A stretch of DNA of 64,000 nt from Algoriphagus resistens (GTDB taxonomy: Bacteria; Bacteroidota; Bacteroidia; Cytophagales; Cyclobacteriaceae), in the NCBI RefSeq assembly GCF_001442615.1, contig NZ_LMXN01000005.1, forward strand, positions 310,001 through 374,000. Reading direction: 5' to 3'. Below, piece by piece: positions 28,801-37,739 of the stretch. The notes below the pieces were generated by a model that was not told the origin of the DNA, did no database searches, and worked only from the letters and a program-made list of their open reading frames with translations. The first letter of the stretch is position 1. Each line of letters starts with the position of its first letter. A program made the translations under genes and the position numbers.

Positions 28801-29718
28801 CTTTACATCGCTTGTGTGATGATAATCATATCCAGCATCAACAAGGTTCGCAGCAATGACTTTAGCAACCTCACTTTTTCCACACAATGTTAATCCTGTC
28901 AATAGTAAGAGCTTTTCTTTCAGAACAATTTTCTCAAATTTGTCTTCATCACCTCTGAACAAGTAATTCGTTACGGTTATAGGTCTTCCAATTTTTCGCT
29001 TTTGAATAACAGCACGTAATGTTGGTTGTATATCTTTTTGACTATTTCTCCCATATTTGATTTCTTCAAGTAATTCCAAATATGTGACAATTGCCAATGA
29101 GCTGGCTATTTGGTGATTACGAGTAAGAATATTTATAATCGTGCTATCAACTTTCTCGTCACTTAACTCCTCCCATATAACAATACCGGAAAATAGCTTT
29201 TCTAGCTTCTTATTTTTATTTAGGGTTTGAGCTAGTTGAGAGTTGAAAGAATTACGAGCTTGCATTAGTTTGCTGGCCCCATGATCTATTTGTTTTAAAG
29301 CAGTTATAAAGTTTTTCTTTTGCTCACGAGAGACCTTTAAATTTATATGGGGGTTAAGCCGGTCCAAATTTGACCTAAGAAACACAGTTTCATCTGAACA
29401 TCGTGACCGTGCTGCAAAAAGTACAATATCATCCTTTTTATCGCTTAGTCTCTGGATAAGACTAGCGTTTTCCTGTCTTTCTTCAAAATGACATAGCCAA
29501 TCCACTAATTTTTCAGTATTCAAACTTCCTCTCTCATGCTTTATTTGAACTTGAATTCTCGTTTTGACATTACTATCATCAAGGACTAACAGAGCATCTT
29601 CGTTTCCCGCAGTTTCTACGAACAACTGTAAATTCTCAGCATGGTGGATCAAATAGATCAATAAAGTTACCTTGTATTGGTACTCGTATCCTTGTACACC
29701 TGTTGTTGAAACATTCAT
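25849..29718 (-). CDS. nuclease-like / STAND NTPase defence protein, 1289 aa
   Basis: This is a very large protein with sensor-effector architecture. Residues 1-110 fit a Cap4/Mrr-like PD-(D/E)xK fold: YEYQYKVTLLIYL, acidic E40-D41, then QxK in VQIKH (57-61). An NTPase of the STAND type (nSTAND3-like) follows, with Walker A GLTLCGKS (275-282) and Walker B IAILEDPWG (321-329). About 750 further residues of irregular helical repeats probably sense a phage product. Similar STAND proteins (Avs) oligomerise and cleave DNA once they bind their target. An XRE regulator gene lies 101 bp upstream on the same strand. No active-site lesion is visible. Family membership is judged by motifs, and the sensed ligand is unknown. 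Confidence 0.75.
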   Translation of the reverse strand: MNVSTTGVQGYEYQYKVTLLIYLIHHAENLQLFVETAGNEDALLVLDDSNVKTRIQVQIKHERGSLNTEKLVDWLCHFEERQENASLIQRLSDKKDDIVLFAARSRCSDETVFLRSNLDRLNPHINLKVSREQKKNFITALKQIDHGASKLMQARNSFNSQLAQTLNKNKKLEKLFSGIVIWEELSDEKVDSTIINILTRNHQIASSLAIVTYLELLEEIKYGRNSQKDIQPTLRAVIQKRKIGRPITVTNYLFRGDEDKFEKIVLKEKLLLLTGLTLCGKSEVAKVIAANLVDAGYDYHHTSDVKNLKHFFATNITDHKIAILEDPWGHLNLLPGYERIFREIEQLLQNLQQHHHVIITSSLHRLFELFQTESLQNCNVLNRTWKDLTERDPAKTSKYWQSISLRRTIDGSVIELVTKGLMQSSSDHLLQIGQLKFLANYEKTELLSKSFHELEHIARRSSREIADWIFGKDPYYSEVLGVLAMVSTSIESIDYLHLGYIFSTDTSRPSFIEKDTFSIFKEKQELKFPSYGTSPILDQRTLVALEFLEERQLIKVVGESIQFSHPNYYEAGRFSFISKSKTGQQRLLEYLFKSVSSTSPLNAYLAANKIQFIYNRIRTDLRHELIDISFCCLNSAFPAVEDVSLAFLSNNIKDIQGDKLEKLIELIQRGGTSTEKINWYNGSIPFFSYERGVSRLFFTPEKALVKRAENLLNSNTLPPIQDGWELLESLKDGRDVPTHYFQVLFNYRETFIKKRVVLQFFRRLNQSYINLVNDIFSDEHPSIIFTAIRGSFLYWKDFNEEIRPLLIKKMMEAMSKEQVAIRSANLFSTFSAFYGSEGIFTLQELEESDRREIWNVWGLIYPIMVKNLPSDGIFINTARFGATMDEAIKYLDSDKGIVVFKAWFERIHCQILNGLSPDDFEMGIMLNLMQFTGQDSELRKGLFQELINYPDTNFMLSSLKWALEYWEDLNQEERQEILELLNSSREDIRWVKAVMLTREIPPEAIVSKILGQSSVFQKEVPEILEIMPDSLVQDCLNVICGSPYSLSRIGVHASNKSLWTKVMRYILTTNYRVGFEVCLQKFLHDGVNSFSSMWENPKELWKLICKSANDRKVLVESLIFNIGSCSCSISSATMLWRILMHSYSVCKNENEFTKIVASRIEMLQQTGHKEDLLQIMGKEFINKKLINEIQPDFLLITILEGAKKQYLNDEVTSDILDSLSPILDKTHIRFFLTFLYFEQFKLKKVISDKVILILNSLPNKIDDIGKYQIEEWEKKFEYSLPNWNIGNLD

Positions 29719-29819
29719 GACTTTGTTATCTTGAAAATCAAACCGCCCCTTTCCCCTCCTCAGTAATCACATATCTCTGCTAATGGATCAGTTCGGCACT
29801 AATATCCTCTGGAGAAGGA

Positions 29820-30221
29820 TTAGGTCTTTTGTCGTTTTCGGTTGTATTCAAGAATCTCTTCTTCAGTAAGAGGTTCAGTTTTGGTAATTACTGGAATTTT
29901 TTTGTTAATCCCATCATTATCTTTTTCCCATATTTTTTCTACTGTGATACGGACTAAATCATCTTTTAAAAAACTTTTAGGAGGTAAAAAGTCTTTTACA
30001 TTACACTTCAAGGCTTCAGCCGCAAGGTTTATTTGCCTGATGTTGTATTTAGCAGGCAAAGATGGATTTTCTATATTTCCAACTAATTTATCCGAGAATC
30101 CCATATCAACTGAAAGGGCACTTTGACCAATTTTTAAAAGTTCCCTTCTATCGCGGATTTTCTTTGTCACATACAAATCAAGGGCGGACACAACACGTGT
30201 TATTTTCTCATTTTCTTTCAT
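29820..30221 (-). CDS. XRE-family helix-turn-helix regulator
   Basis: The 133 residues contain a helix-turn-helix of XRE type (about 25-80: RRELLKIGQSALSVDMGFS, then KYNIRQINLAAEALKCNVKDFLP), followed by a charged tail that ends EEEILEYNRKRQKT. It precedes the STAND gene on the same strand with a 101-bp gap. This fits an autoregulatory repressor of that defence gene or an adjacent control protein. The tail is not a known effector. Confidence 0.75.
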   Translation of the reverse strand: MKENEKITRVVSALDLYVTKKIRDRRELLKIGQSALSVDMGFSDKLVGNIENPSLPAKYNIRQINLAAEALKCNVKDFLPPKSFLKDDLVRITVEKIWEKDNDGINKKIPVITKTEPLTEEEILEYNRKRQKT

Positions 30222-30379
30222 TTATCAATGAAAGTTTAAATTGAGCCGATATCCACCTACTTATAATTAGGTGATTTCAAATATTTATATTATTATTGAC
30301 TTAAATATTATGAGTTCGGTGGCAAAAGCTACCGTTTGATTAATTTTGCGAATCTTCAAATAGCATTCGCACTTGTTTG

Positions 30380-30500
30380 TCTGAAACTGAAACCTAGGAA
30401 ATTTCAAGTACACGAGACAATAAGTGAGGGTTGCTCACGCCATTGGCGTGGGCTCACTTATTCGTGTACGAGGTCTTCCTAGGTACCTAGTTTCGATATG
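30380..30500. repeat. long nested inverted repeat
   Basis: Arms nest symmetrically. CCTAGGAA (30393-30400) pairs with TTCCTAGG (30477-30484). GTACACGA (30408-30415) pairs with TCGTGTAC (30462-30469). AATAAGTGAG (30419-30428) pairs with CTCACTTATT (30453-30462, sharing one base with the previous arm), and CACGCC pairs with GGCGTG at the centre. It lies between the defence island and the SusCD cluster. It could be a strong bidirectional terminator, a structured RNA or a recombination site. Confidence 0.8.
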
Positions 30501-30538
30501 TTGAGTCCCACGCCTCTTTTTTTTGGCTTGGTCTCAAC
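30499..30538 (+). terminator. hairpin with internal T-run
   Basis: GTTGAGTCCCACGCC pairs with GGCTTGGTCTCAAC around a loop of eight T. The stem is nearly perfect and adjoins the long inverted repeat. Confidence 0.5.
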
Positions 30539-30539
30539 T

Positions 30540-31301
30540 TGGACTATCATTATAACCCAAGTATCATGGAACAGACCTTGATTTTTTCTGGATTAAGTAG
30601 CTTCCCGGGATCAGTATTCTGGAAGATAGATCTGTCTGCGCTTTTTTACATTGGGTCACACAGTTCTCTTACCTATTACATCCTTCCAGAGGAGCAGGGC
30701 ATTATCGCATCAGATCGCCTGTATCCCCTGAAGCCCAAGAATCCTATATAAAGGGTTCGTTTTTTATCGCCGATTAAGGGGAGGTGCACATCCCTGAGCA
30801 GATCGGTTACCACACACTCACGTCAGCAAGCTCAGAATAGCCGGTAGAGCTGACACATTACATCTTAGTATTCATTATTGCTGGTTGCTCGGTTGGGGCG
30901 AGGTGGGATTAGTATGTCTTGTTTGGAGCCAAGAAGCTAGAGTCAAGAATCAAGAGTCAAGAAGCTAGAGTCTTGAAGCTGATACTAAAGTCAAGTGTTA
31001 GTAACGAGACTTCATCATTCGGAATTCATCATTCGATACCTGCCCGCCTAAGGAGGGTTCATTATTAAAATGATGATAGAGTCCCTTGAGACTGCCGCGG
31101 CTCGTACCTCGCCTCGCAGTGACGGTGCACACTTCGGTCTTCCGTCTCCTGTCTTCGGTCCCTCTTCACCGCACTTCGGTCTCCCGTCTTCCAGCATTAC
31201 AAACAAAAAGCACATGAAATGCCTGAAGCAGGATAGCTATGTCTAATTCTATCTCAGTTGAAGGCATTCCATGAGGCCATTAAAAAACAATTATAAATCT
31301 C
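30540..31301. other. repeat-rich intergenic region upstream of the SusCD cluster
   Basis: No gene is supported. The stretch contains degenerate short repeats: variants of AGTCAAGAAGCTAGAG around 30940-30990, and variants of CTTCGGTCTTCCGTCTCC around 31130-31195. It also has the segment GACTGCCGCGGCTCGTACC, of a kind scattered in Bacteroidota intergenic DNA. The promoter of the next operon should be near its right end. Confidence 0.5.
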
Positions 31302-32705
31302 ATGAAAAAATTAATACTCATCTGCTTACTGGGATACCTATGTCTTCCCACAAGCACACTCCCAGCACAAGTTGCTGATTCACCCGGGGCGGATTTTCTT
31401 CATAGGTCACGCCCCACCGTCTCCCCTGAACACGGAGACTCCCATCGGGGCGGGGAGACCCGTCCCGATACTCTGTCCATCGGCGATCAGATTCCATCGG
31501 GGATTGAGTTCTCCGAAGTATTACACTATAATTCGGATAAGCTTCGTCTGGATGACTATCAGGGGAAGTATGTCATCCTGGAATTCTGGGCACCTACCTG
31601 TACGGCAAGTATTGCATCGCTGCCCCAGCTGGATGCGATCCAGAGGAAGTATGGCGACAGGATTGCCATACTGCCTATCTCAGTTTTTGCTGAAGATAAA
31701 ATTGCGGAGACTATTTCAGGCAATGAGCGTTTAGAGGCGGTGGAGTTGCCGCTTATTGTGAATGCTGGGAAGATGCGGTCCTATTTTCCGCATAAGGTAA
31801 TCCCACATCTGGTGGTATTGGATCCTAAAGGAAGTGTGATTGCCATCACGGGAATAGAGGATCTGACGGAGGCCAATTTAGAAAAACTGTTGAGTACAGC
31901 TATTTCTCCCTTCCGCTATAAGGAAGATGTACAGATCCAATTACCGATCAAGGCAAAACTGCTGACTGAAACACCGCAGCTTCCCAATAAAAACATCTGG
32001 TTTGAATCCGCAATGACGGGGTATATCCCTGGGGTAACAGGCTCATTGATCCAACAGTTTGGCGCCATGTCCCATATCCGGATTGTCAATATGAGTCTGC
32101 TATACCATTATCAGCTGGCTTTTTCAGGAAGGGATCTTGTGGATTATTTTGGCAGAAACCGGATGGATACAGAGGGTTTTGATACCGAAGAACTGTGGTC
32201 TAATAAAATGGGGATGGATTATGACGATTGGATGGCGGAGGGTACGCATGTTTTTGGTTACGAGCTGATCGCACCGTCCTATATGGATCCTTACCGCTTG
32301 ATGCGGGAGGATTTAAAAAGGTACTTCCCCCATATTGAGGCCGGTATAGAGGATAGATCCAAAACAGTCTACGCTTTAGTGCAACAGGAGGGGAAAAGTT
32401 ATCCTCCTTCTACTGGTAACCCCAAGTCTTACAGCACATCGCAAGGCGTGAAAATGGTCAATTATCCCCTGCAGGGATTTGTGTATCACCTCAACTCACT
32501 CTTCTATGCAAACAGCCCCTATCCGATTGTAAATCTTACCGGGATTGATTACCCGATAGACCTGAGCCTAGACACCCGCATCGGTGATTATGACCAGCTG
32601 AAACAGGCCTTGAGGGCCAAGGGACTGGACTTGGTAAAAAGAGAGGAAACACTGCCGGTGCTGGTATTGAAGAAGGTCGGTGAACCTAAACTGTTGAGGC
32701 CATGA
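31302..32705 (+). CDS. secreted TlpA-like thioredoxin-fold protein with C-terminal extension
   Basis: A signal peptide (KKLILICLLGYLCL, cleavage near residue 22) is followed by a low-complexity insert, then a TlpA/AhpC-TSA thioredoxin fold (about 60-205). The active-site region reads FWAPTCTAS: only the first cysteine of CxxC remains (CxxS), so it would form mixed disulfides or bind rather than act as a normal reductase. Residues 215-467 are a second domain I cannot name. The stop overlaps the SusC start (ATGA). Such proteins often travel with SusC/SusD pairs in Bacteroidota and may handle the cargo or its disulfides in the periplasm. Confidence 0.8.
   Translation: MKKLILICLLGYLCLPTSTLPAQVADSPGADFLHRSRPTVSPEHGDSHRGGETRPDTLSIGDQIPSGIEFSEVLHYNSDKLRLDDYQGKYVILEFWAPTCTASIASLPQLDAIQRKYGDRIAILPISVFAEDKIAETISGNERLEAVELPLIVNAGKMRSYFPHKVIPHLVVLDPKGSVIAITGIEDLTEANLEKLLSTAISPFRYKEDVQIQLPIKAKLLTETPQLPNKNIWFESAMTGYIPGVTGSLIQQFGAMSHIRIVNMSLLYHYQLAFSGRDLVDYFGRNRMDTEGFDTEELWSNKMGMDYDDWMAEGTHVFGYELIAPSYMDPYRLMREDLKRYFPHIEAGIEDRSKTVYALVQQEGKSYPPSTGNPKSYSTSQGVKMVNYPLQGFVYHLNSLFYANSPYPIVNLTGIDYPIDLSLDTRIGDYDQLKQALRAKGLDLVKREETLPVLVLKKVGEPKLLRP
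31417..31470 (+). repeat. in-frame palindromic element in the TlpA-like gene
   Basis: Two hairpins, GTCTCC...GGAGAC and ATCGGG...CCCGAT, make a GC-rich insert between signal peptide and thioredoxin domain. It is translated as a Pro/Arg/Gly-rich linker. It resembles a mobile palindromic repeat that landed in frame. Confidence 0.6.
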
Positions 32706-35700
32706 AAAAGCTAGTATTGATTTCAGTTATATGGGCACTGTGTGCAGGACATTCCCTAGTAGCCCAAAATCAGCTATTAAAAGGCAGAGTGGTGGACCAG
32801 GACGACGGGCTGCCATTGCCGGGTGCCTTGGTGACTGTAACGCCGGGTAATATATCCAGGGTGTCTGATGCTGATGGGATATTTGAATTCAGTCTAGGTG
32901 AAGGGGATTACGAATTGGTTCTCCAGTTTCTTGGCTATGCGACTTTGAAGCATCAGGCTGCAGTTCCAACTTCCGGAACATTGGTTTTGGGGATGGAATC
33001 AATGGATATGGAGCTTGGGGAAGTACAGGTGTTGGCTACCGGTTACCAGGAGATTCCCAGGAGCAGGGCTTCAGGATCTTTTGTTTCACTGGATGAGGAG
33101 CTGATTGACAGGCGTGTGAGTACTAGTCTTATTGACAGGCTGGAGGATGTGACCTCAGGGGTAATATTCAACCGGACGGGAGATTCAGGAAGGGATCCTA
33201 TTTCGATCCGTGGCAGAAGCACCCTGGGCAGGTTTTCACAGCCTTTGATCGTGATCGACAATTTTCCGTATGACGGGAGCCTGGATGACATCAACCCCAA
33301 TGATGTAGCCTCGGTCACGGTTCTCCGTGATGCTGCGGCTGCGTCCATCTGGGGGGCAAGAGCAGGAAACGGTGTGATTGTAATTACAACCAAATCCGGT
33401 AAAACCAACCAGGGGATGCAGGTAAGCCTGATGGCCAATGCCAACTGGATAGAAAAGCCAGATCCTTTCCTTGCCCCGCTTCTTTCTGTTTCCGATTATA
33501 TTGACATCGAACAGGGCTTATTCGCCAGTGGCTACTACAACAGTACGATCAATAATGTCTCACAGCCTGCCTATACACCGGTGGTGGAGATTCTTCACCG
33601 GCAACAGCAAGGGTTGATCAGTGAGGCGGAAGCCAATAGTACGATAGCAGGGTATCGACAGCATGATCTGCGTAATGACCTGAACCGCTACCTATATAGA
33701 CCGCAACTGAATCAGCAATACAGTATTGGGGTTTCCGGGGGGCTTGATTCCTACCGGTATAGGATTGCCCTTGGCTATGATGGGCAAAGGCAAAATGTAG
33801 TAGGCAATTCTTCTGATAGGCTGACGCTGGACGTCAAGAATGATATAAGGGTCTTGGAGGATAAACTTGGCATACAACTGGGGTTTTACGGGGTCAAGAA
33901 TAGCAGTATTGATCAGAATGCTGGTCCTGATGATTTATATTTTACATCTTCCCAAAATGCCTATCCCTATGCACGTCTGGCAGATGAAATGGGCAATCCC
34001 CTGGAGGTAAACAGACAATTTAGCAACCGCCTGAAAAATTCCGCAAAAGAACAGGGTATGTTGGATTGGGCCTACAGGCCACTGGATGAATTGGGTAGAA
34101 ACACAGGGAGGGCAAGCCTGGATGACTGGAGGCTTAATTTCGGGATGGATTATCGGCTGATGAAAGATCTGGATATTAAGGTTCTATATCAATACTGGCA
34201 GCAATCTGGGATAAATACCACCACCTACAGCAGGGATAGCTATTATGTGCGTGAACAGGTGAATCTCTTCAGTGAGTTTGATGAAAACGGGAATCTTATC
34301 CATAATATCCCTTACGGAGACATATTGGGCAGATCCACATCCCAGTCATCCAGTCAATCCGGACGGGCGGTGCTGGAATATTCCCCGACTTTCAAAGAAA
34401 AGTGGGAATTGCACGGCATGGCAGGGGCAGAATTGAAAAAACTTGATTTTCAGAGTGCTTCTTCCAGGTATTATGGATATGATCCGGATAGGGCGAGTAC
34501 ACAGGTAGTGGACTATAAAAGCCGATTTCCCATGTTTAACAATCCATCGCTGACTGCCAGCATACCAAGCGGTGACAGGATCGGCGGGGGAGCCGACCGT
34601 TTTTATTCAGTTTTTGCAAATGCTTCTCTATCCTATTTGAACCGCTACCTGGTTACCTTAAGCGGCAGAAAAGACGGTTCCAATCTTTTTGGGGTTGAAA
34701 CCAATCAAAGGGCGGTTCCTTTGTGGTCGGCGGGATTGGGCTGGACACTGAGTGAAGAGGATTTTTATCACTGGAGCTACATGCCCTTTCTTAAGTTACG
34801 TATGTCCTACGGATACAACGGCAATGTGGACAGGAGTTTGTCGGCATTTACCACAGCCCAGATCTTTGCCACAAATTTTCTTACCCAGCTTCCTTTTGCC
34901 CAGATAGTAAACCCTCCCAACAGGGAACTGCGATGGGAAAAGATCAAGATCTTCAATCTCGGGCTTGACTTTGAAAGCAAAAACAGCCGGATATCAGGAA
35001 GCCTTGAGTTTTATCTCAAAGAAGGGCTAGATCTGATCGGGCAGACGCCTTATGCACCTTCTTCCGGTATCCAGGTGTTTACAGGCAATAGTGCAGGTAC
35101 CAGAACCAGAGGATATGACCTGACCCTGGAAACAAAAAATATAGACCGGTCATTTCGTTGGTCAACCGTTTGGCTACTCTCCGGGTTTAAAGAGGAAGTT
35201 ACAGCCTTCGAAAATGAGCCGGTTGTCAGCAATCTTTTGAGCTATGGGGATACAGGCCAGGGCGGGACTTATTTCCCGGTTATAGGGCGTCCGCTTTTCG
35301 GGATTTACAGTTATCCCTGGGCCGGACTCAATGCCGAAACAGGGGCGCCGGTTGGCTATCTGGAAGGGGAGGAATCAGAAGATTATCGGGCCATTGTAAA
35401 TGGTGCGTCTCTGGAGTCTGTGATTTATCACGGTCCTGCCAGACCTACGGCCTTTGGATCTGTCAGGAATACGTTTTCATACCGGGGGTTTAACCTATCG
35501 GCTAATATCAGCTATCGTTTTGGCTATTTCTTCAGAAGGACTTCAGTCCAATATGGAACTATACAGACCGCCGGGGGTGGGCATTCTGATTATGCGCTGA
35601 GATGGAAAAGCCCGGGGGATGAACAGCTTACGCATGTGCCATCCATGCCGGATTCCCGGAATACCTTCCGTGATCGCTTCTACAGGAACAGTGCTATACT

Positions 35701-35923
35701 GGTTGAGAAGGGTGACCATATCCGGCTTCAGGATATCAGGTTGGGGTACAGGGTGCCGACTAGATCCAGCGGTCTTTTATCGGGATTATCCAAGGCAGAA
35801 ATATTTCTTTATGCAAACAATCTGGGGGTGATCTGGAAGGCTACAGATACAGACTGGGATCCGGATTTTGGATGGGCTAAACCGCGAAGAAACCTGGCGG
35901 CCGGTCTGCAACTTGATTTCTAA
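32702..35923 (+). CDS. SusC/RagA-type TonB-dependent outer-membrane transporter
   Basis: This is a 1073-residue outer-membrane receptor that takes up or exports a large ligand with energy from TonB. After the signal peptide comes a carboxypeptidase-regulatory-like beta sandwich (about 24-105: LKGRVVDQDDGLPLPGALV). The plug contains the SusC signature (PISIRGRSTL, VLRDAAAASIWGARAGNGVI, about 150-230), and a 22-stranded barrel ends in an aromatic residue (LQLDF). There is no N-terminal STN domain, so no direct sigma/anti-sigma signalling is expected. It is coupled to the TlpA-like gene by ATGA and lies 131 bp before susD. The gene is complete. Confidence 0.95.
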   Translation: MKKLVLISVIWALCAGHSLVAQNQLLKGRVVDQDDGLPLPGALVTVTPGNISRVSDADGIFEFSLGEGDYELVLQFLGYATLKHQAAVPTSGTLVLGMESMDMELGEVQVLATGYQEIPRSRASGSFVSLDEELIDRRVSTSLIDRLEDVTSGVIFNRTGDSGRDPISIRGRSTLGRFSQPLIVIDNFPYDGSLDDINPNDVASVTVLRDAAAASIWGARAGNGVIVITTKSGKTNQGMQVSLMANANWIEKPDPFLAPLLSVSDYIDIEQGLFASGYYNSTINNVSQPAYTPVVEILHRQQQGLISEAEANSTIAGYRQHDLRNDLNRYLYRPQLNQQYSIGVSGGLDSYRYRIALGYDGQRQNVVGNSSDRLTLDVKNDIRVLEDKLGIQLGFYGVKNSSIDQNAGPDDLYFTSSQNAYPYARLADEMGNPLEVNRQFSNRLKNSAKEQGMLDWAYRPLDELGRNTGRASLDDWRLNFGMDYRLMKDLDIKVLYQYWQQSGINTTTYSRDSYYVREQVNLFSEFDENGNLIHNIPYGDILGRSTSQSSSQSGRAVLEYSPTFKEKWELHGMAGAELKKLDFQSASSRYYGYDPDRASTQVVDYKSRFPMFNNPSLTASIPSGDRIGGGADRFYSVFANASLSYLNRYLVTLSGRKDGSNLFGVETNQRAVPLWSAGLGWTLSEEDFYHWSYMPFLKLRMSYGYNGNVDRSLSAFTTAQIFATNFLTQLPFAQIVNPPNRELRWEKIKIFNLGLDFESKNSRISGSLEFYLKEGLDLIGQTPYAPSSGIQVFTGNSAGTRTRGYDLTLETKNIDRSFRWSTVWLLSGFKEEVTAFENEPVVSNLLSYGDTGQGGTYFPVIGRPLFGIYSYPWAGLNAETGAPVGYLEGEESEDYRAIVNGASLESVIYHGPARPTAFGSVRNTFSYRGFNLSANISYRFGYFFRRTSVQYGTIQTAGGGHSDYALRWKSPGDEQLTHVPSMPDSRNTFRDRFYRNSAILVEKGDHIRLQDIRLGYRVPTRSSGLLSGLSKAEIFLYANNLGVIWKATDTDWDPDFGWAKPRRNLAAGLQLDF

Positions 35924-36054
35924 ACAATTATCCACATGGGGCAGCCGGCCAAATAGTTCTTTATAGTATAGTGGCAATCTCCGACTATCCATAGTTCCGG
36001 CTGAGCTATAATGCTCAAAGTTTTATAGCATCCCCATTCTAACTGAACCTTATA

Positions 36055-37398
36055 ATGAAAAGAAAATTAGTAATACTAGGTATATATATTACAGGTTTAT
36101 GTTCCTGTGAAGGCTTTTTGGATCCCAAGCCAGATGATAGTCTGGTGGTTCCCACTTCCCCATCGGATGTGAGGGCTTTATTGGATAATCCGAATGTTTT
36201 TAATAAACAGCCTGTTTTAAATGTCCATGCCGGAGATGAATTTTTTATCTCAGAAGCAGGACTCAGCAGCTTGAGTAATTCCGAAGTGGGATCCTATCAA
36301 TGGCTTGAAGACCCCTATCAGGGAGATAGGATAGACGATTGGTTCATTCCATACCAGCAGATATTCTATTCCAATGTAGCATTGGAGGCTTTAAGCGATA
36401 TGACTGGGGCGGATATGGCTGAAATCAATACCCTAACAGGAGAAGCCTTGTTCAACAGGGCGCATGCATACTTTCAATTGGTACAGCAATTCTCTCCCGC
36501 TTACCAAAAACATGGTGGAAATGGGCAGCTGATGGGAGTAGTCGTGAAAGAAAGCCCTGATGTCAATGAAAACGCAATTCGATCTAATCTGGAAGATTGT
36601 TACCAATTGATTCTGGTGGATTTAAAAAAAGCCATCGAACTGCTGCCAGATCACCAACTGCCTAAAACGAGACCGGGCAAAGCGGCTGCATTTGGTATGC
36701 TGGCCAGGGTTCACCTGTTGATGTTCGACTATACTTCGGCAGCCGAAGCTGCATTGGAAGCATTGGATATATATAAAGAGAGGGTTGACTTTAATGAACT
36801 TGATTTGTCACAAAGCAGGCCTTTTACCATGTTCGGCCCTGAGACAGTTTATTATTCCGAACTGGTTTCAGTAAGGTTGAGCTCTTCTCCGGAGGTGTTT
36901 TTGGATACGTTGTTGAGGCACAAATACGGCGAGGATGATTTACGCTTTGCTGCGTATTTTGATGAGGCTGCTCCCAACCGCTATTTGTACAGAGGTCGCC
37001 TGAGCGGAAATTTTTCGCTGTTTGGCGGGTTAAGTGTTGGAGAACTGGAATTGATTGCAGCGGAGGGCCTCGCAAGAAAAAGTGAGGAGGCGAGGGCCTT
37101 GGAGTTGCTCAATGATTTTCTGTCGAGAAGAATTAACAAGGATGTTTTTACTCCAGTTGATTTGTCATCCGGTGGATTGTTGGGTAGGATTCTTGAAGAA
37201 CGTGAAAAAGAGCTGGTCGGCAGGGGATTAAGATGGTCAGATTTACGGAGACTCAATCAAGAACCTGAATTCGCAAAAAAGATTGCTAAATATATCAACG
37301 GCAATGTGACCGAATTAGAACCGTCGTCTAAAAAGTATGTCTTTCCTATCCCTCAGGAGGAAATCCTACTTACGGGCATCCGTCAAAATGAGCGATAA
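36055..37398 (+). CDS. SusD/RagB-type surface lipoprotein
   Basis: A lipoprotein signal ends in LCSC (Cys about residue 18), so the protein is lipid-anchored and works as the lid of the SusC channel. TPR-like helices (ALFNRAHAYFQLVQQF, AAFGMLARVHLLMFDY) and the C-terminal family motif (REKELVGRGLRWSDLRRL, YVFPIPQEEI) are clear. At 447 residues it is shorter than polysaccharide-binding SusD proteins (500-600), as is common for SusD of peptide or non-glycan loci. It pairs with the SusC before it. No carbohydrate-active enzyme is nearby, which argues against a glycan-use locus. Confidence 0.92.
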   Translation: MKRKLVILGIYITGLCSCEGFLDPKPDDSLVVPTSPSDVRALLDNPNVFNKQPVLNVHAGDEFFISEAGLSSLSNSEVGSYQWLEDPYQGDRIDDWFIPYQQIFYSNVALEALSDMTGADMAEINTLTGEALFNRAHAYFQLVQQFSPAYQKHGGNGQLMGVVVKESPDVNENAIRSNLEDCYQLILVDLKKAIELLPDHQLPKTRPGKAAAFGMLARVHLLMFDYTSAAEAALEALDIYKERVDFNELDLSQSRPFTMFGPETVYYSELVSVRLSSSPEVFLDTLLRHKYGEDDLRFAAYFDEAAPNRYLYRGRLSGNFSLFGGLSVGELELIAAEGLARKSEEARALELLNDFLSRRINKDVFTPVDLSSGGLLGRILEEREKELVGRGLRWSDLRRLNQEPEFAKKIAKYINGNVTELEPSSKKYVFPIPQEEILLTGIRQNER

Positions 37399-37401
37399 AA
37401 G

Positions 37402-37430
37402 AATCCCCAAGACCATGGGCCTTGGGGATT
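37402..37430. terminator. terminator between susD and the DUF6520 gene
   Basis: AATCCCCAAG and CTTGGGGATT form a 10-bp perfect stem between two convergent genes, four bases after the susD stop. Confidence 0.8.
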
Positions 37431-37440
37431 ACTGATTTGA

Positions 37441-37725
37441 CTACAGTGGATTAAACACTCCTGGTTGATATATGGATTTTACCCCAGTTTCGGGATTATC
37501 ATTATCAAATTGAACCAAACATTCTGGTCCGCCACTGTTGCATTGATAGGGCATCGTCTGAATTTCTTCCGTTACTTCTCGGTATCCAGAATCTTCATCT
37601 TCATCTGGAGTCCAGTACCGGGGTTCATCTTTTTCGGGCACCATAGTGGGCACATTCATAGCCATAGCTAAGGTTGCTCCGAACACTAATCCTAGTGCAG
37701 GGAGCAATTTTGTGATTGATTTCAT
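37441..37725 (-). CDS. DUF6520 family small secreted protein
   Basis: The 94-residue product has a signal peptide (ITKLLPALGLVFGATLAMA, cleavage near residue 22). A short acidic mature part follows, with two cysteines in QCNSGGPECLVQF. Size, position and the N-terminal pattern fit DUF6520, a Bacteroidota family found next to MauE-like and TlpA-like genes. The two cysteines could form a disulfide, in keeping with the redox-type neighbours. With a LanB-type enzyme nearby it is one candidate substrate, although it has few Ser/Thr near the C terminus. Its function is unknown. Confidence 0.7.
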   Translation of the reverse strand: MKSITKLLPALGLVFGATLAMAMNVPTMVPEKDEPRYWTPDEDEDSGYREVTEEIQTMPYQCNSGGPECLVQFDNDNPETGVKSIYQPGVFNPL

Positions 37726-37739
37726 AATCGTGTGGTTAA

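Noticed and set aside
30539..30751. 70-codon plus-strand frame
   Set aside because: It lies in repeat-rich intergenic DNA after a hairpin, with no signal, family match or partner gene.
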